Assembly (NCBI RefSeq): GCF_902167145.1 | Contig: NC_050104.1 | Coordinates: 5,540,001 to 5,604,000, forward strand | Length of the DNA stretch: 64,000 nucleotides | Origin: Zea mays | Taxonomy: Eukaryota > Streptophyta > Magnoliopsida > Poales > Poaceae | Direction of reading: 5' to 3' | Shown: piece after piece, positions 21,441-34,549 of the stretch | How positions within the stretch are numbered: position 1 is the first letter of the stretch | How the letters are laid out: each line of letters opens with the position of its first letter | Made by a program: the position numbers and the translations under genes | The notes under the pieces: model-generated | What the model saw: the letters and a program-made list of their open reading frames with translations, nothing else | What the model was told of the DNA's origin: nothing | Database searches by the model: none

Positions 21441-24080
21441 CTCCACATGGATTTATTCGGCATGATCGCTTACATAAGCATCGGTGGGAGTAAGTACTGT
21501 CTAGTAATTATGGATGATTATTCTCGCTTCACTTGGGTGTTCTTTTTGCAGGAAAAATCACAAACCCAAGAGACCTTAAAGGGATTCTTAAGATGGGCTC
21601 AAAACAAGTTCGAATTAAGAATAAAAAAGATAAGAAGCAACAATGGGACGGAGTTCAAGAACTCACAAATCGAAAGGTTTCTTGAGGATGAGGGCATCAA
21701 GCATGAGTTCTCTTCTCCCTACACACCTCAACAAAATGGTGTAGTGGAGAGGAAGAATAGAACTCTACTGGATATGGCGAGGACCATGCTTGATGAGTAC
21801 AAGACACCGGACCGGTTTTGGGCCAAGGCGATTAACACCGCCTTCTACTCCATCAACCGATTATATCTTCACCGAATCCTCAAGAAGACATCATATGAAC
21901 TCCTCATCGGTAAAAAGCCCAATGTTTCATATTTTAGAGTCTTTGGGAGTAAATGCTTTATTCTTATTAAAAGAGGTAGAAAATCTAAATTTGCTCCTAA
22001 GGCTGTAGAAGGCTTTTTATTTGGTTATGATTCAAACACAAGGGCATGTAGAGTCTTCAACAAATCCACTGGATTGGTTGAGGTTTCTTGTTACATTGTG
22101 TTTGATGAGACTAATGGCTCCCAAGTGGAGCAAGTTGATCTTGATGAACTAGATTATGAAGAGGCTCCATGCGTCGCGCTAAGGAACATGTCCATTGGGG
22201 ATGTGTGTCCTAAGGAATCCGAAGAGCCCACACAAGCACAAGATCAACTGTCATCTTCCAATCAAGCATCTCCACCAACTCAAGATGAGGATCAGGCTCA
22301 AGATGATAAAAATAAAGATCAACAGGATGAGCCACCTCAAGAGGAGGACAATGATCAAGGCAGAGATGAAGAGAATGAGTACAAGGAAGATGATCAAGAA
22401 ATACAGGGTCAAAGACCGCCACACCCAAGAGTCCACCAAGCAATTGAAAGAGATCACCCCGTCAACTCCATCCTTGGTGACATTGGGGGTAACCACTAGA
22501 TCTCGAGTTGCTCATTTCTGTGAACATTACTCTTTTGTGTCCTCTATTGAGCCATACAGGGTAGAGGATGCACTAAGAGATCTAGATTGGGTGCTGGCTA
22601 TGCAAGAGGAACTCAACAACTTCACGAGAAATGAGGTATGACATTTAGTTCCACTTCCTAATCAAAATGTTGTAGGTACCAAATGGGTATTCCACAACAA
22701 GCAAGACGAGCATGGTGTGGTGATAAGAAACAAAGCCTGACTTGTGGCCAAAGGTTATTCACAAGTCAAAGGTTTGGACTTTGATGAAACTTATGCACCC
22801 GTAGCTAGGCTTGAGTCAATTCGTATATTACTTGCCTATGCTACTTACCATGGCTTTAAGCTCTATCAAATGGACGTGAAAAGTGCCTTCCTCAATGGAC
22901 CTATCAAGGAAGAGGTGTATGTTGAGCAACCTCTCGGCTTTGAAGATAGTGAATACCCTAACCATGTGTATAAACTCTCAAAGGCGCTTTATGGGCTCAA
23001 GCAAGCCCCAAGAGCATGGTATGAATGCCTACAAGATTTTCTTATCACTAATGGCTTCAAAGTCAGAAAAGTCGATCCTACACTCTTTACTAAAACTGTT
23101 GCAAAAGATTTGTTTGTATGCCAAATTTATGTTGATGATATTATATTTGGGTCTACTAACAAATCAACTTGTGAAGAGTTTAGTAGGATCATGATTCAGA
23201 AATTCGAGATGCCAATGATGGGGGAGTTGAAGTATTTCCTTGGATTTCAAATCAAGCAACTCCAAGATGGCACCTTCATCAGCCAAACAAAATACATTCA
23301 AGACATTCTTAAGAAGTTTGGGATGAAGGATGGCAAACCCATCAAGACACCCATAGGAACCAATGGGCATCTCGACCTCGACACGGGAGGTAAGTCCGTA
23401 GATCAAAAGGTATACCAGACGATGATAGGATCATTACTCTATTTATGTGCATCTCGACTAGATATTATTCTTTCTATATGCATGTGTGCCAGGTTTCAGA
23501 CCGATCCTAAGGAAGTTCACCTTAGGGCCGTGAAGAGAATCATGAGGTATTTAGTTTACACTCCTAAGTTTGGACTTTGGTACCCCAAGGGATCCACTTT
23601 TGATTTAATAGGATATTTCAATGCCGATTGGGTAGAGTGTAAAATTGATAGGAAGAGCACATCAGGGATTTGTCAGTTTTTGGGGAGATACCTGGTGTCA
23701 TGGGCTTCAAAGAAACAAAACTCACTAGCTCTCTCTACCGCCGAAGCCGAGTATATTACCGCAGGCCATTGTTGTGCGCAATTACTTTGGATGAGGCAAA
23801 CCCTCAGGGACTATGACTACAAATTGAGAAAAGTCCCTCTCCTATGTGATAATGAGAGTGCAATCCGCATGGCGGATAATCCCGTTGAACACAGCCGCAC
23901 TAAGTACATAGACATTCGGTATCATTTTTTTGAGAGATCACCAACAAAGGGGATATCGAAATAGCTTATGTAGACACCAAGAATCAATTAGCCGATATCT
24001 TTACTAAGCCATTAGATGAGAAAACCTTTAGCAAACTTAGGAATGAGCTAAATATTCTTGATTCTCGGAATTTTGATTGA
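21441..24080 (+). pseudogene. pol: Outer Sirevirus pol, 5'-truncated and mutated
   Basis: Begins at the LHMDLFG integrase motif. The second catalytic Asp of integrase is Asn (RSNNGTEF instead of the RSDNGTEF seen in the inner copy); the Glu in NGVVERKN is kept. RT keeps YVDDIIFGS (near 23130). Lesions: small deletion/frameshift near 22489, in-frame TGA at 22639-22641, in-frame TGA at 22738-22740, and a +1 T in the T-run near 23930. The final codons run to TGA at 24078-24080. Confidence 0.92.
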
Positions 24081-25024
24081 AACATTGCACACATTGCTCA
24101 TTTATATACCTTTGATCATATCTCTTTCACTTTGGTACAAATGCATATTTCTTATTATTCTTGTATCAAGGCTACGACTAATGTGTTTCCAAGTATATTT
24201 CTATACTAAGTCGTAGATTGAAAGGCAAATAGAGTATTTGGCGAAGACAAGGCTTCCACTCAACTCTAACGGTATCATTTACCCTTCGTCGTTACTCCGC
24301 ACTCTCTCAAATTGGAATAATCTTACACTCATATTTTTTACCAATAGTGGAGAAAGTGTTAAAAAGGGCTCTCAAATGTCTCCATTTTTTGCGGTTAATG
24401 CCAAAGGGGAGAGAATATTAAGCCCAAAGCAAAAGGACCGCACCACCATAATTTCAAAAATTTTCGAAATAAAGTTTTAATTGATATTTTTCACATTGGT
24501 TTCTATGTCATGGCAATTTCTCAATTGATATCCATGCTTCACATATCTTGAGAAAGAAAAATTTCAATTGATATCTAAAATGGGAATCTCTTCAATTGGT
24601 ACTTCAATTGGTATCTTTTAAAGATCAATTTTCAAATTAGTATCTATTTCAAACCCCTCTTGAAAGCGAAGAGGAGAATTTCATTCAGGGGAAGTTTTAT
24701 TAAGTCAAAGGAAAAGCATTTGAAACAGGGGTAGAAATTTCAAATTTTGAAAATGCTTCTTGCAATCTTATTCATATACCTTTGACTATTTGCAAAAAGA
24801 CTTTGAAAAGATTTTCCAAAAAGATTTGCAAAAACAAAACAAGTGGTGCAAATGTGGTCCAAAATGTTAAATAAAAGAAAAGCAATCCATTCATATCTAG
24901 TAAGATTATCAATTGGTTTAATTCCAAGTAACCTATGCACTTACCATATGCAAACTAGTTCATTTCCGCACTTTATATATTTGCTTTGGTTTGTGTTGGC
25001 ATCAATCACCAAAAAGGGGGAGAT
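24081..25024 (+). other. Outer Sirevirus pol-3' LTR spacer
   Basis: Non-coding, AT-rich, with recurring TTCAATTGATATC-like phrases near 24520-24640. It ends in the polypurine tract (AAAAAGGGGGAGA, about 25010-25022) next to the LTR. Confidence 0.75.
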
Positions 25025-26189
25025 TGAAAGGGAAATAGGGTTAACCTTTTTCTACAATTAATTTTGGTGGTTGAATGCCCAACACAAATATATAGACTAA
25101 CTAGTTTGCTCTAAAATACATGTTCTACAGGTGCATAAGGTTCAACACAAACCAATAAATATTCAAGTTAGGGACCCAATTCAAAAGGAGCAAAAAAGAC
25201 TTGAGTGTGCTATGGTCTGGCGCACCAGATAGTGTCCGGTGCACCAGACCCGTACAGGGTTGAACCAGCCACTCTCGGGTTTCAGCAGGTGCACTCTGCT
25301 ATAATTCACTGGACTGTTCAGTGTGCCACCGGACTGTCTGGTGAGCCAACGGGCAACGGCTATCCAGCGCGCAACGGTCGACTCTGACGGATGAACAGTG
25401 CAGCACAGTACCGCGGCAGAAGTCAGAGCAGCAAGTCAGAGGGGCACCGGACTATCCGGTGTGGCACCGGACTGTCCGGTGCCGCAAGAAGACAAAGCCC
25501 CCAACGGTCGACCGGGCTCCAGACCCTAACGGTTGGTGACGTGGCGGCGCACCTGACTGTCCGATGCGCCCATCGCCAGCAGCCTCCCCAACGTCTACTT
25601 TGGTGGTTGAGGGCTATAAATATCCCCCAACCACCACAACTCCAAGCATCCAAGATTTCCGAGTATCACATTCATTATAAGAGCTCTAGCATTCACTCCT
25701 AGACACAATTCAAAAGATCAAAGCCTCTCCAAGTCCCAAATTCACCTCAAACACTTAGTGACTTGTGAGAGAGAGATTTTGTGTTCTTTTGAGCTCTTGC
25801 CTCTTGGATTGCCTTTCCTCTTTCTCATTCTTGTTCTCAAGTGACTTGTAATCAAAGCAAGAGACACCTAAGAGTGTGGTGGTCCTTGCGGGGTCCTAGT
25901 GACCCGATTGATTAAGGAAAAGGCTCACTCGGTCTAAGTGACCGTTTGAGAGAGGGAAAGGGTTGAAATAGACCCGGTCTTTGTGACCTCCTCAACGGGG
26001 ACTAGGTTCTTTGGAATCGAACCTCGGTAAAACAAATCACCGTGTTCATTCGCTCGATTTTCACTTGATTTGTTTCCCCCCTCTCTCCCGGACTTGATTT
26101 TGGTTCTAACACTAACCTCGGCTTGTAGTGTGTGTTTAAAGTTGTAAATTTCAGATTACGCCTATTCACCCCCCTCTAGGTGACTTTCA
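25025..26189 (+). repeat. 3' LTR of the outer Sirevirus
   Basis: Starts TGAAAGGGAAATAGGG and ends GTGACTTTCA (the inner copy has GCGACTATCA). Contains decayed CACCGGACTGTCCGGTG palindromes near 25330 and 25445-25482, and a TATAAATA box at 25615-25622. Confidence 0.9.
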
Positions 26190-27042
26190 GAACTATTGGA
26201 GCACAGATATTTTTTTATTCCTTATGTATTTTAGCAAATTCCTAAATCTATAATTTAGGATGCTAAATTTATATAACTATTGGAAATACTCTAAGGTGTA
26301 TTAAAGGTCCTGCTTGGATTGCACTGCTCGCCAAGGAGAAGAAGGAATAATGCACGCTCATATTGTCATACTACTCCAAATTTCTACTTTAAAAGTCATA
26401 CTATATCATAATTCTTCGCAAGCATGGCCCTGTTCCCCCTACTGTGGCTAGCCACGCTCTGCCGTTCACTTAGCCATCCAATCACAGTTGTCCTGCATTG
26501 CAGCCACGACCACCCGAAAAATAGGTAATCAAACACGACCTAAAATGTAAATATAAGGTCCTCCTTGTGCCTGCTCCAATTTTAGGTGAAGGTATGTTAT
26601 GTCCAGCAGATTGTGTATATAGTCATGCAAAACACTATTTTATCTAGATAGCACTATTTGTAAAGTAGAGTTTGAAATAGGAGGTGAGAAATGGTATAAG
26701 CTAGGAGAGTTGTTGAAGATAGCCTTAGTGGAGCATGTGATGAAAAATATGGAACTAGGATGGGATAGTTGTTGTGTAAACCAAACATACAAGCGAGCAT
26801 CCTATACCTTTAGATCATGATTATATGTAACACTTTAATCCCCATCATCAGCTCGCGTAACTTTATAAAAAAACCCCTTAACAAACTACATTTGCACATA
26901 TGGTTGGATCATAATGTAAGGCGGCAGCTACTATATAATCAGGTCTTACGTGCATGCATGCATTCTGGTTCGTTAGATCATGATTCAACTATATATATAA
27001 CTATGGTTTGTTAGGTTTGTTTTATAAATCTACTTGAGCTAG
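26190..27042. other. AT-rich intergenic DNA
   Basis: No gene, TIR or LTR boundary recognised between the Sirevirus end and the solo LTR. Confidence 0.5.
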
Positions 27043-27047
27043 TGGTG

Positions 27048-30000
27048 TGTAAACACCCAAAAATCCTAATTTTGGGTTAAGTAATAAAAAACAAACAAAC
27101 AAGACACAAATTAAAAGATCACTTGATGAGGAGACCCTTCAAGAGATTTAAACTTTAAAGTGTTTTCTTTATATACATAAATTAGAACTAGTATCCAAAG
27201 TGAGATAAATAGTAATATTACTTCTTAGGTATTTAAACTATTTCTATGCATGGTGAAATACGTTACATGATTTAATTCATTTATACATATTTAGGAGCAT
27301 TGGTTTAAATAGAATAACTAATAAATAGATAGATAAAATAAACCTTGCATATCATGTTGAGATTTCTGAGTGCCGCATTCATGTTTCAGTATGAATTTGA
27401 AAACCCAATTTGGATTTGAAATAAAAAATCATATAATAATAAGAAATAGAAAAGAAAAAGGGAAGAGGGTGCAGAATCGCGTCTGGGCCGTATTCTAAGC
27501 CTCTCGGCCCAGCAGCTCCGTCACCCAGCCGGCCCACTTCCCCTTCTCCATCACACTCGCAACCTCGTTGGTCACTATCGCGTGGGCCCACCCAAATAGA
27601 CACCGCACACGCGTATATCTGAGCTAACGTATGGGCCCTACCAGCAGACTCTCAACCACCAACACATGCAATCCTGTGACGCTTGCGTGTGGGACCCGAT
27701 GGTTAGTTATGTCTCCACCAAATCGAAACAGACTCGCGCACGCACAGGGAATCGCACCAACCTTGCCGGAAACCTCAGCCTTCTCTCGCGCGGACTCCTT
27801 TCCCCCATGTGCTATAAAATTCGAGCACCGTGCCCTCTCTCTCGCCCCAACTTAGGTCAAAGGCTCCGCCTGTGCCAGGGATTCACAGCCATATGGGGGA
27901 TTGAGATCCGCCGTCGTTGAATCACACGTACATCGTCGGCGGGGCCTCGACATCGGGTCTAGGAGCCTCAACTCAACCGAGGGATGGTGGTCGTAGCTTC
28001 GTCGAACCCGATTGGTGCACGGGGCGCTGGGAATTTCTCACCGTCGTGGTGTGTTGTCGTAGAATCTCGCGACGCCATGGACGGAGCTCCCTGCGTCGCG
28101 ATTCATGGTAACACGACCCTCCATGCATCCGTTATCACCACCTCTCCATTTTGCACGGACCAGCTCGACGGTTAGGGTTACAAGGTACCGCCGCTGCTCA
28201 AACCGTGCTGTCACGGTGGGGGTTGGGAGTTGGAAGATGGGCTGGTAGCCGTTGGATGGGGAGGAAACGAATAGGATTAGATCTGACAAAGTGCTGGCCC
28301 TCGACCATCGATCATGCGGTGGATGGCATAGATTAGATCGAGCCCCTTTAAAATCGGAACTGTCCGATCGAAATTCGGTGGCCAGGGCTGTGTGCCGGTT
28401 CAGGATTTAATCAGGTGCATCGGATCCTGATCGAGCAGTTCTGGTTGCTCCATACCCATTCGACCGTGCAAATATGCTAAAGAGCTCCTGCTTTTTATCC
28501 ATATCAACCCACCATCCTACCTTATGTGAAAACCCTTACTGATAGGTCCATTTATTTACATCCGAGACCCCGAGCTTCTGGTAAATAGCACCCGCAGCCC
28601 AGGAATAGATTAAATCAAGTAATTAATATAGAAAAATAGTTTTTAGTACAAAAATAATTCTAGGATCTTGTTTACTTCATAGAAAATTTATTTTAACTCC
28701 TTTTTTATCCATTCCAGTTGCATTAAATTCATAATAATATTATTTATCATCTAGTAACCTTGTGTTGTCATAAAACATAGATTATAAATTATACACTTAG
28801 TTTCTTTTAATCCAACACTTAAAACTCCGAAAATCCATAACTTCTTCGTTCTAATTCCGATTTGGTCTGTTCAAGTCACATTAGCTTCGTATAAACATTT
28901 GCTATATAGTAACAACATTAATTATACCATATCACATACTTTTATAGTTAGATATTTATTAATCATATGTCTACTATATTAACTTTTCTAAATCAACGCT
29001 AACATGTCCATAATTATAAGTTGACTAAAATATTATCTCTAGTCAAGTTATAATTAAGATTAAAGTTGAGTTGATTATTCCTAGAATAATCTCTCATAGG
29101 GTGTATACTAATCAATTTATACTATAGTTTAATATTTAATCACATGGATCTTCGGAAAATCATAACTTCATAACCGTAACTCCGATTTTAGTGGTTCACA
29201 AAACCACGATCTCGTAGCAACGCCTAGATTATTATTATGCAGTTGTTCTTATGATTGGTGTGATGTTAATTTTGCATATACCATGTTTGTCTGTATGGTT
29301 ACGACTAGCAGTGAGGTCACGAGAAACTGAAGATCATCCTGGTACCTGGAATCTCAAGTCCCAGGCAAGTTGTGCCCTTGACCACTTTTATTACCCAATA
29401 ATGTTCTTTATTATCACTTATTCATGCATAGGCTTAATTTTGATGGGATCCAATAGGTCACCCTAGTTTGGTTATCTTGTTACCTTGTTTACTCCTAAAC
29501 TATTTGGGTAGTTTTGCTATTGCTCTATATGGTTTTGGGTTTAATATCACATTATGTTCATGTTCCAATTATTCTATTATTTTATTATTGTTCATGACAA
29601 GATCATTATATTAATTGAAATGGAGCTTAACTTGAGAAACACGTGCCACCACAAGGGTGGAATGGGACGCCCTTGGCTGACTAACTAGAAAAGCTAGTGG
29701 AGGACTACCTTACCCGATAGGGGCATGGGCAGTAGGGGAGTAGGCGTGTAGGGAGGTTCCCGGGTTGATTTTGCTGCGATGACGGTCAGACGGGGGATTC
29801 CAACATTGCTCTTCCTAGAAACTGTAGCGGGTTTTTTGAAGTTAGTGGAACTTTGTAAAGGCCTCGTAGCGGATCTCTAGCCATTCACCTCGGTAGTGTC
29901 TAAGGGTCTAGCTAACCCTGACGACATGGGATAGACGACTTGTGGGTACAGGGTACAACCTCTGCAGAGTATAAAATTGGTATACTAGCCGTGCTCGCGG

Positions 30001-30577
30001 TCATGAGCAGCTCAGGACTCTCGCATGATTAAATTATGGAACTAAATTCAATTTTCATTTGTATTGCATGAGATTTATTATTAATTTTGTTCTATTATTA
30101 TTATGTTTTGGTATTTACTTATATTTAGTAACTACTAATAAAATTTGACCAACTTATTAAAAGCAATGCTTAGCTTTAACCCCTATTATTAATCAGCCTT
30201 ACACATCACATGAACTCCCATCTTTGGTGAGTTCATATACATTATTCCCCACAACTTGTTGAGCGATGAACATATGTGAGCTCACCCTTACTGTCTCACA
30301 CCCTCACAGGTCAATTACAGGTACCATGGATGAGGCGCATGGAGGATGCTGCGATGTGTTCGTGAGAGGTCTAAGTCGTCATCTCTCAGTCAACTTTGGG
30401 TTGCTGGATCGTTGTCTCCTTACGATGTAATTAATTATTTATTTTGTATAGAACTCCTTTTATATAGTAAAGTTGTGACATTCGTTTCTGTACCATGATT
30501 TATCATATGTGTGAAACCTGGTACCAGCACACCTGCTAATTATGTTCGCGCCCGGGTCCCTAAACCCAGGTGTGACA
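27048..30577 (+). mobile_element. Solo LTR, 3530 bp (Del/Tekay-like chromovirus type)
   Basis: Starts TGTAAACACCC and ends GGTGTGACA, flanked by TGGTG at 27043-27047 and TGGTG at 30578-30582. There is no gag or pol anywhere inside. It holds a TATA-like CTATAAAAT at 27812-27820 in a GC-rich promoter-like region (27470-28330), then AT-rich sequence. The terminal stretch (TTCTGTACCATGATTTATCATATGTG... and GTTCGCGCCCGGGT) is typical, as I recall, of large maize Del/Tekay/Xilon LTRs. A solo LTR arises by recombination between the two LTRs. Family name is inference; boundaries are seen. Confidence 0.85.
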
Positions 30578-30582
30578 TGGTG

Positions 30583-32761
30583 GAAGGGTTTAAGTGTTAA
30601 ATATTGACATACAATTAAATCATGGTCCAACGAAGCAGGAGGCTCGTTTGCACGTTTCACATAAGGTCTAATTGCACAATAATCGTTGCCATAATCTAAA
30701 GGATCGAGAGGCTTGCTTCCACATTTGCACTTAAAGTTTGCTTGCACTTAAGGTTTGCTTTCACAACAACGTTCCCTAAAAGAATACATTTGGATAAGTT
30801 ATTTTGTTTATTATTTAGATTAAACATGTTTTAAAAACTATTTAAATCTCTATTATACGTAAAGCATCAGTTTCAACGGTCGTCCCGCGTCAACCTTTTA
30901 CAAATAACCCCTCACAGCTATTTTAAACTAATCCGCTGCACGTCCGTCCGGTTAACGTCCCAAAACACACATCCACATATAGATGGCCAAACGGCTCTAG
31001 CCCATGCACGTCATAATGACTGTGCCGGACCGACCCGTTAGCTCGTCGGCCCATTTGATTAAATCAGCGTAAAATGTTAAAAAATGGTACAGGAGGTGGG
31101 CTTCGAACCCATACCGATGAAAAAAGAGCGGGAGACACTAGGTGAAATTGTCTAACCAGTAGAACATCATGCTGAGATGTTTTTAATATTGAATATAAAT
31201 TATATATATGTATACACATTTTTTAAAATAAAAAATATAATCGTGTTAGGCCAGGCCAGCACTACGGGTCGAGGCTACAACCCAAACATAACATAACGTT
31301 CTTGGCTCTTGCAAGCATTAGATCGTTTCTGAGATCACATTGGCGCAATGGACTCCATGATGTTTGAGGTTGCTGAATTAGATGGAGCAACAATGGTTTG
31401 TCACACTAACAATAAAATGAAAGGTTATTTGTTGGTTTTAAACGTTAGTAATTGCTACGAAGTAACATAATTTATATGGAGTGCATCTAGTTTTTATTGA
31501 TGCCTCGCTTTAGCAACCACTCCATATTTTGATATATGTTTTTTTATAAGTTTGAGTTCATGTGGCTTATTTTAGAAACTTGAGCTCACAAACTTTCTCT
31601 TATTTGGTCTCTGTATGGTGGAATTATGCATTCTATAATCTCTGCTCGTTCAGTCAGTCGTTGTAAACTCTCTTTTAATCGCTTACTTCATTATTTGTGT
31701 TGTACCAAGACATATTGTATGAAGTAAACAATAACATCAGTTAACCAAATCAAAAAAATATTATACGGGGAGCAGACAAATAATAAAAAACTTTGAGATT
31801 TTTTTGTGGATAGTTTACGTGGGTACTATTGTAAGCCGTCGCAACGCACGAGCAACCGACTAGTTTATAAACTACAACTCCATGCTGTAGTTAAAATCTT
31901 GAGCAGTCCCAAATAAACACCCATAAAAGCAGACCATTTTACTATAATTTTTCAAGTTTAGCTCAAGAACATTCCAGTAATTTTCAAGAATTTAATTGAT
32001 AAATCAATTAGTTTTAGAAACAGTTAAAATAGCTACGAGTATACTAGTTGGATTTCTTAGACAATTTAGTCTAGCTTCTAAGTTATAGAAAACAATATTA
32101 CATAAGAAATTATGATCTGTTTTAAATCACTCCAACCACTTTAATACTTTCTTTCTCTCATACATTTGCATCGAAAATCATATCTTACTCTTCTACCTTC
32201 ATATTGGCACGTTGTTACGCCAGCGTGGTCTGCTCGGCTGCTCCCTGCCTCCCTCGATCCCTACCTCCACCGTCGTCAGCCCGCCACTGCTCGTCTCCTC
32301 CGTTGGGTGCTGCCGCGAAGGTGCCTCCGCCGCTGCTGCAATCGGCTCCTCGGTGCGACCTGCTGCTCCTCTGCCCGAGTGCGGCTAGCTCGCCGGCGGC
32401 CCGGCTTGTTGCTTTTCTACTTGAGCGCGGCAGGCGACTGGTGCTCCCTCAGTCCGGCAACCTCCCGGCTCCCTGCCTGCGCACTGCCGACCTCCACGGA
32501 TCCTTCGCGGGCCTGCGCCGGCGCGTCGTTCGCTCCTCGCCGGCGACTCGGCTCCAGCCTCCACTCCACGACCGCCGGCGGCGGCTACACGTCCGGCTTC
32601 CACGGTTCCACACCGTCAGTCCATCACAGTGCCGCGCCGGCCTCCCCTCCCTGGTCAAGGCCGCCACCGCACCTCCAGCCACGCACTGAACTATGATTTG
32701 TGAGTATTCTCTTCTCCCATGTTCCTCCCTTTTTCTACCTATCTGGCTATTTGTCCACTGT
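30583..32761. other. Intergenic DNA with a transposon-like tail and a GC-rich block
   Basis: Mostly AT-rich. A short block near 31095-31175 (GGTGGGCTTCGAACCCA...) and the tail at 31831-31865 also occur in relative order inside a myosin intron. From 32160 to 32697 the DNA is abruptly GC-rich with overlapping open frames on both strands and no recognisable domain; it resembles the leader of a gene or transposon, followed by a possible splice donor near 32700. No gene is called. Confidence 0.45.
31831..31865. repeat. Terminal motif of an unnamed DNA transposon family
   Basis: GCAACGCACGAGCAACCGAC followed by TAGTT. The related end GCAACGCACGGGCACTGACC followed by TAG closes the foldback element at 55239, and GAGCAACCGACTAGTT recurs at 46172-46187. 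Confidence 0.5.
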
Positions 32762-32766
32762 CATAT

Positions 32767-33619
32767 TGTTGAATAATTAGACAGATTCTAGATTAAATTC
32801 CAAATATAAATCATGACCAAATCAGAAGAACTAAAGTAAAAAGCCAAATCAGATGATGCGTACTGATTAGACATACTGATAGATGACGCGCGCCAGAATC
32901 AGCAATGTCGATGACGTCGAAGCAGCAAAGTCAGCAGGATCGACGAGGTCAGAAGATCACGAGCAGTCGCGTGAAGACGCTTCCCAAAAACCTTATTCGC
33001 CCTCTCCCGGTGCAGGATCAAGAAGACGAAGGGTTCCGGAGACCTGCTCTCCTGATCGCAGATGCACGTCTGCGGTCGGGATGAAGGGAATTGGAAGGCG
33101 CTCAGCTATGAAGAGAGGCGAAAGCGAAACTGGGATGGATTTGGAGGCTGGCTGCCAGGCGCCTTTTATACGGCCGAGTCCGCGACAAGATAGCTACCTT
33201 CGATCTTATCCGCCCGTGAAAATCTCGCGTTCAGTTTAGATTTTATAGCGATCGGTTAGGATTCTAAACTTAACAGCCAAGTAACCAAAAATTCAAACGG
33301 CAAAAGGAAGCCGCGCCCCCGCAAGGCGAAGGGCCGGATTTCGGCGGACCATTCACGCACATGTCGTGCGCCCGCGCCCCGCCCCGCCCCGGCCAGGCGA
33401 GCGAGCGTGCGCGTGTGGCTCTCCACACTCTCTCCTCTCATCCATGACTTGGTGAGTGAGTGTGGCTTCCATATTTAAGCTAGCTCTACTCCACTAGAAC
33501 TAGCAATATGGTGCTATTGGTTCCACCTATTCCTTAGCCATCCACTTATATTGGCTTTTGAGATTTTCCTGGGATTTATTTGATTTTCTCAATTTGGGCC
33601 TAGCCCATAAATCCTAACA
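32767..33619 (-). mobile_element. Solo LTR, 853 bp
   Basis: Ends are TGTTGAATAATT and ATCCTAACA, flanked by CATAT at 32762-32766 and 33620-33624. On the - strand it begins TGTTAGGATTTATGGGCTAG; orientation is inferred from a GC-rich putative promoter (33300-33440). No internal coding domain, so it is a solo LTR. Superfamily undecided; a copia origin is likely. Confidence 0.8.
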
Positions 33620-33796
33620 CATATTGCATTCCTTATTTATTTGAAATATTTAATTTGCAATGTGTAGGTTCAAATTCACATGCTAATATCAACGAAGCTC
33701 TTAGAGGCGAGGAAGTACCAAATCACTTTTAATTAGGCACTTTTATCTTTTTATCAACTTTGTTGTATTTTTAGGTGCTGAATTGAGATAAGTACT

Positions 33797-33873
33797 ACTA
33801 TCTCTGTTCTTTGTCACCAGCTAGTTCATTTTTAAACTAAAACACAACAAATAAAAACAGAATAGAGGGAGTA
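33797..33873. mobile_element. Short Stowaway-like MITE
   Basis: About 77 bp, TA-flanked, with imperfect terminal inverted repeats (CTATCTCTGTTCTTTGTC against AATAGAGGGAG) and the usual Stowaway internal phrase around TTCATTTTTAAACTAAAAC. Confidence 0.65.
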
Positions 33874-34055
33874 TTTTAGTCTATGTTTGTGGTACATTAT
33901 AATTTTAGTGGTATATCTAGCCACACAATATCTTAGATAGTTTTTAATGTGACTTTCAAGTTTTATAGAGTGGCATTAATTTTATGTTGCTCTGCCACTG
34001 CACCCAGAGGCAGACAACGTGTGTGTCCACGTTGTGTGTGCGAGTGGTGGTCGCG

Positions 34056-34416
34056 TGTTAGCTACTGCTAATGGAATGAGAAGATAGTAGAGAGGGAGCA
34101 GAGGTAGGAGACGAGAATGGGGGAGGAACTAGAGACAGACTATATTGATTCAAAGCAAAGTTCATACATGGTTCTCCCTACCCCCAAGGCAACAACATAT
34201 ATGCGACTACTTAGGAACATGGCCCACCAACTGGTGACCGAAGAACACAACCCAACACGCCAGAGACTTACACCCAGACATGACAGCAACAACATGGCTG
34301 CACTTAGTTACACCCGCTCAAGACCTGCGACTCAAACATTAGTGTGACGCACGCTTCTTCCATGCTCACCAGGATGGAGTTCCTCATGTGGAGTATTTGA
34401 CAATGGCGGTATAACA
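34056..34416 (-). repeat. 3' LTR of the gene-capturing element
   Basis: TGTTAGCTACTGC...GGCGGTATAACA; paired with 38389-38749. Confidence 0.92.
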
Positions 34417-34549
34417 TTCCCTCCTTAAAACTCGAGTTGCCCTCAAGTCGATGCAGAATCTGAGCACATCCAGAATCCTGATGCCCTAAGTGAAGGAGCA
34501 TGTGTTCCAAGGTCTTGAACTGTACCACCGACAATCTTTTTCTGAAACC

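Larger units (their letters stand above)
21438..26189 (+). mobile_element. Outer Sirevirus (Ty1/copia), right part only
   Basis: Starts abruptly inside the integrase domain because the gypsy element inserted there; gag, protease and 5' LTR must lie left of the window. Contents: damaged pol, a non-coding tail with a polypurine tract, and a 1165-bp 3' LTR. Very similar in sequence to the inner Sirevirus but clearly more mutated, as expected for the oldest layer of the nest. Confidence 0.92.

Noticed and set aside
21309..22499. Single ORF running from the gypsy LTR into the copia integrase
   Set aside because: It is a chance frame across an insertion boundary; the LTR part has no coding meaning.
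32166..32696. Overlapping 160-180-residue frames in a GC-rich block
   Set aside because: Open in several frames on both strands, no domain, biased composition.
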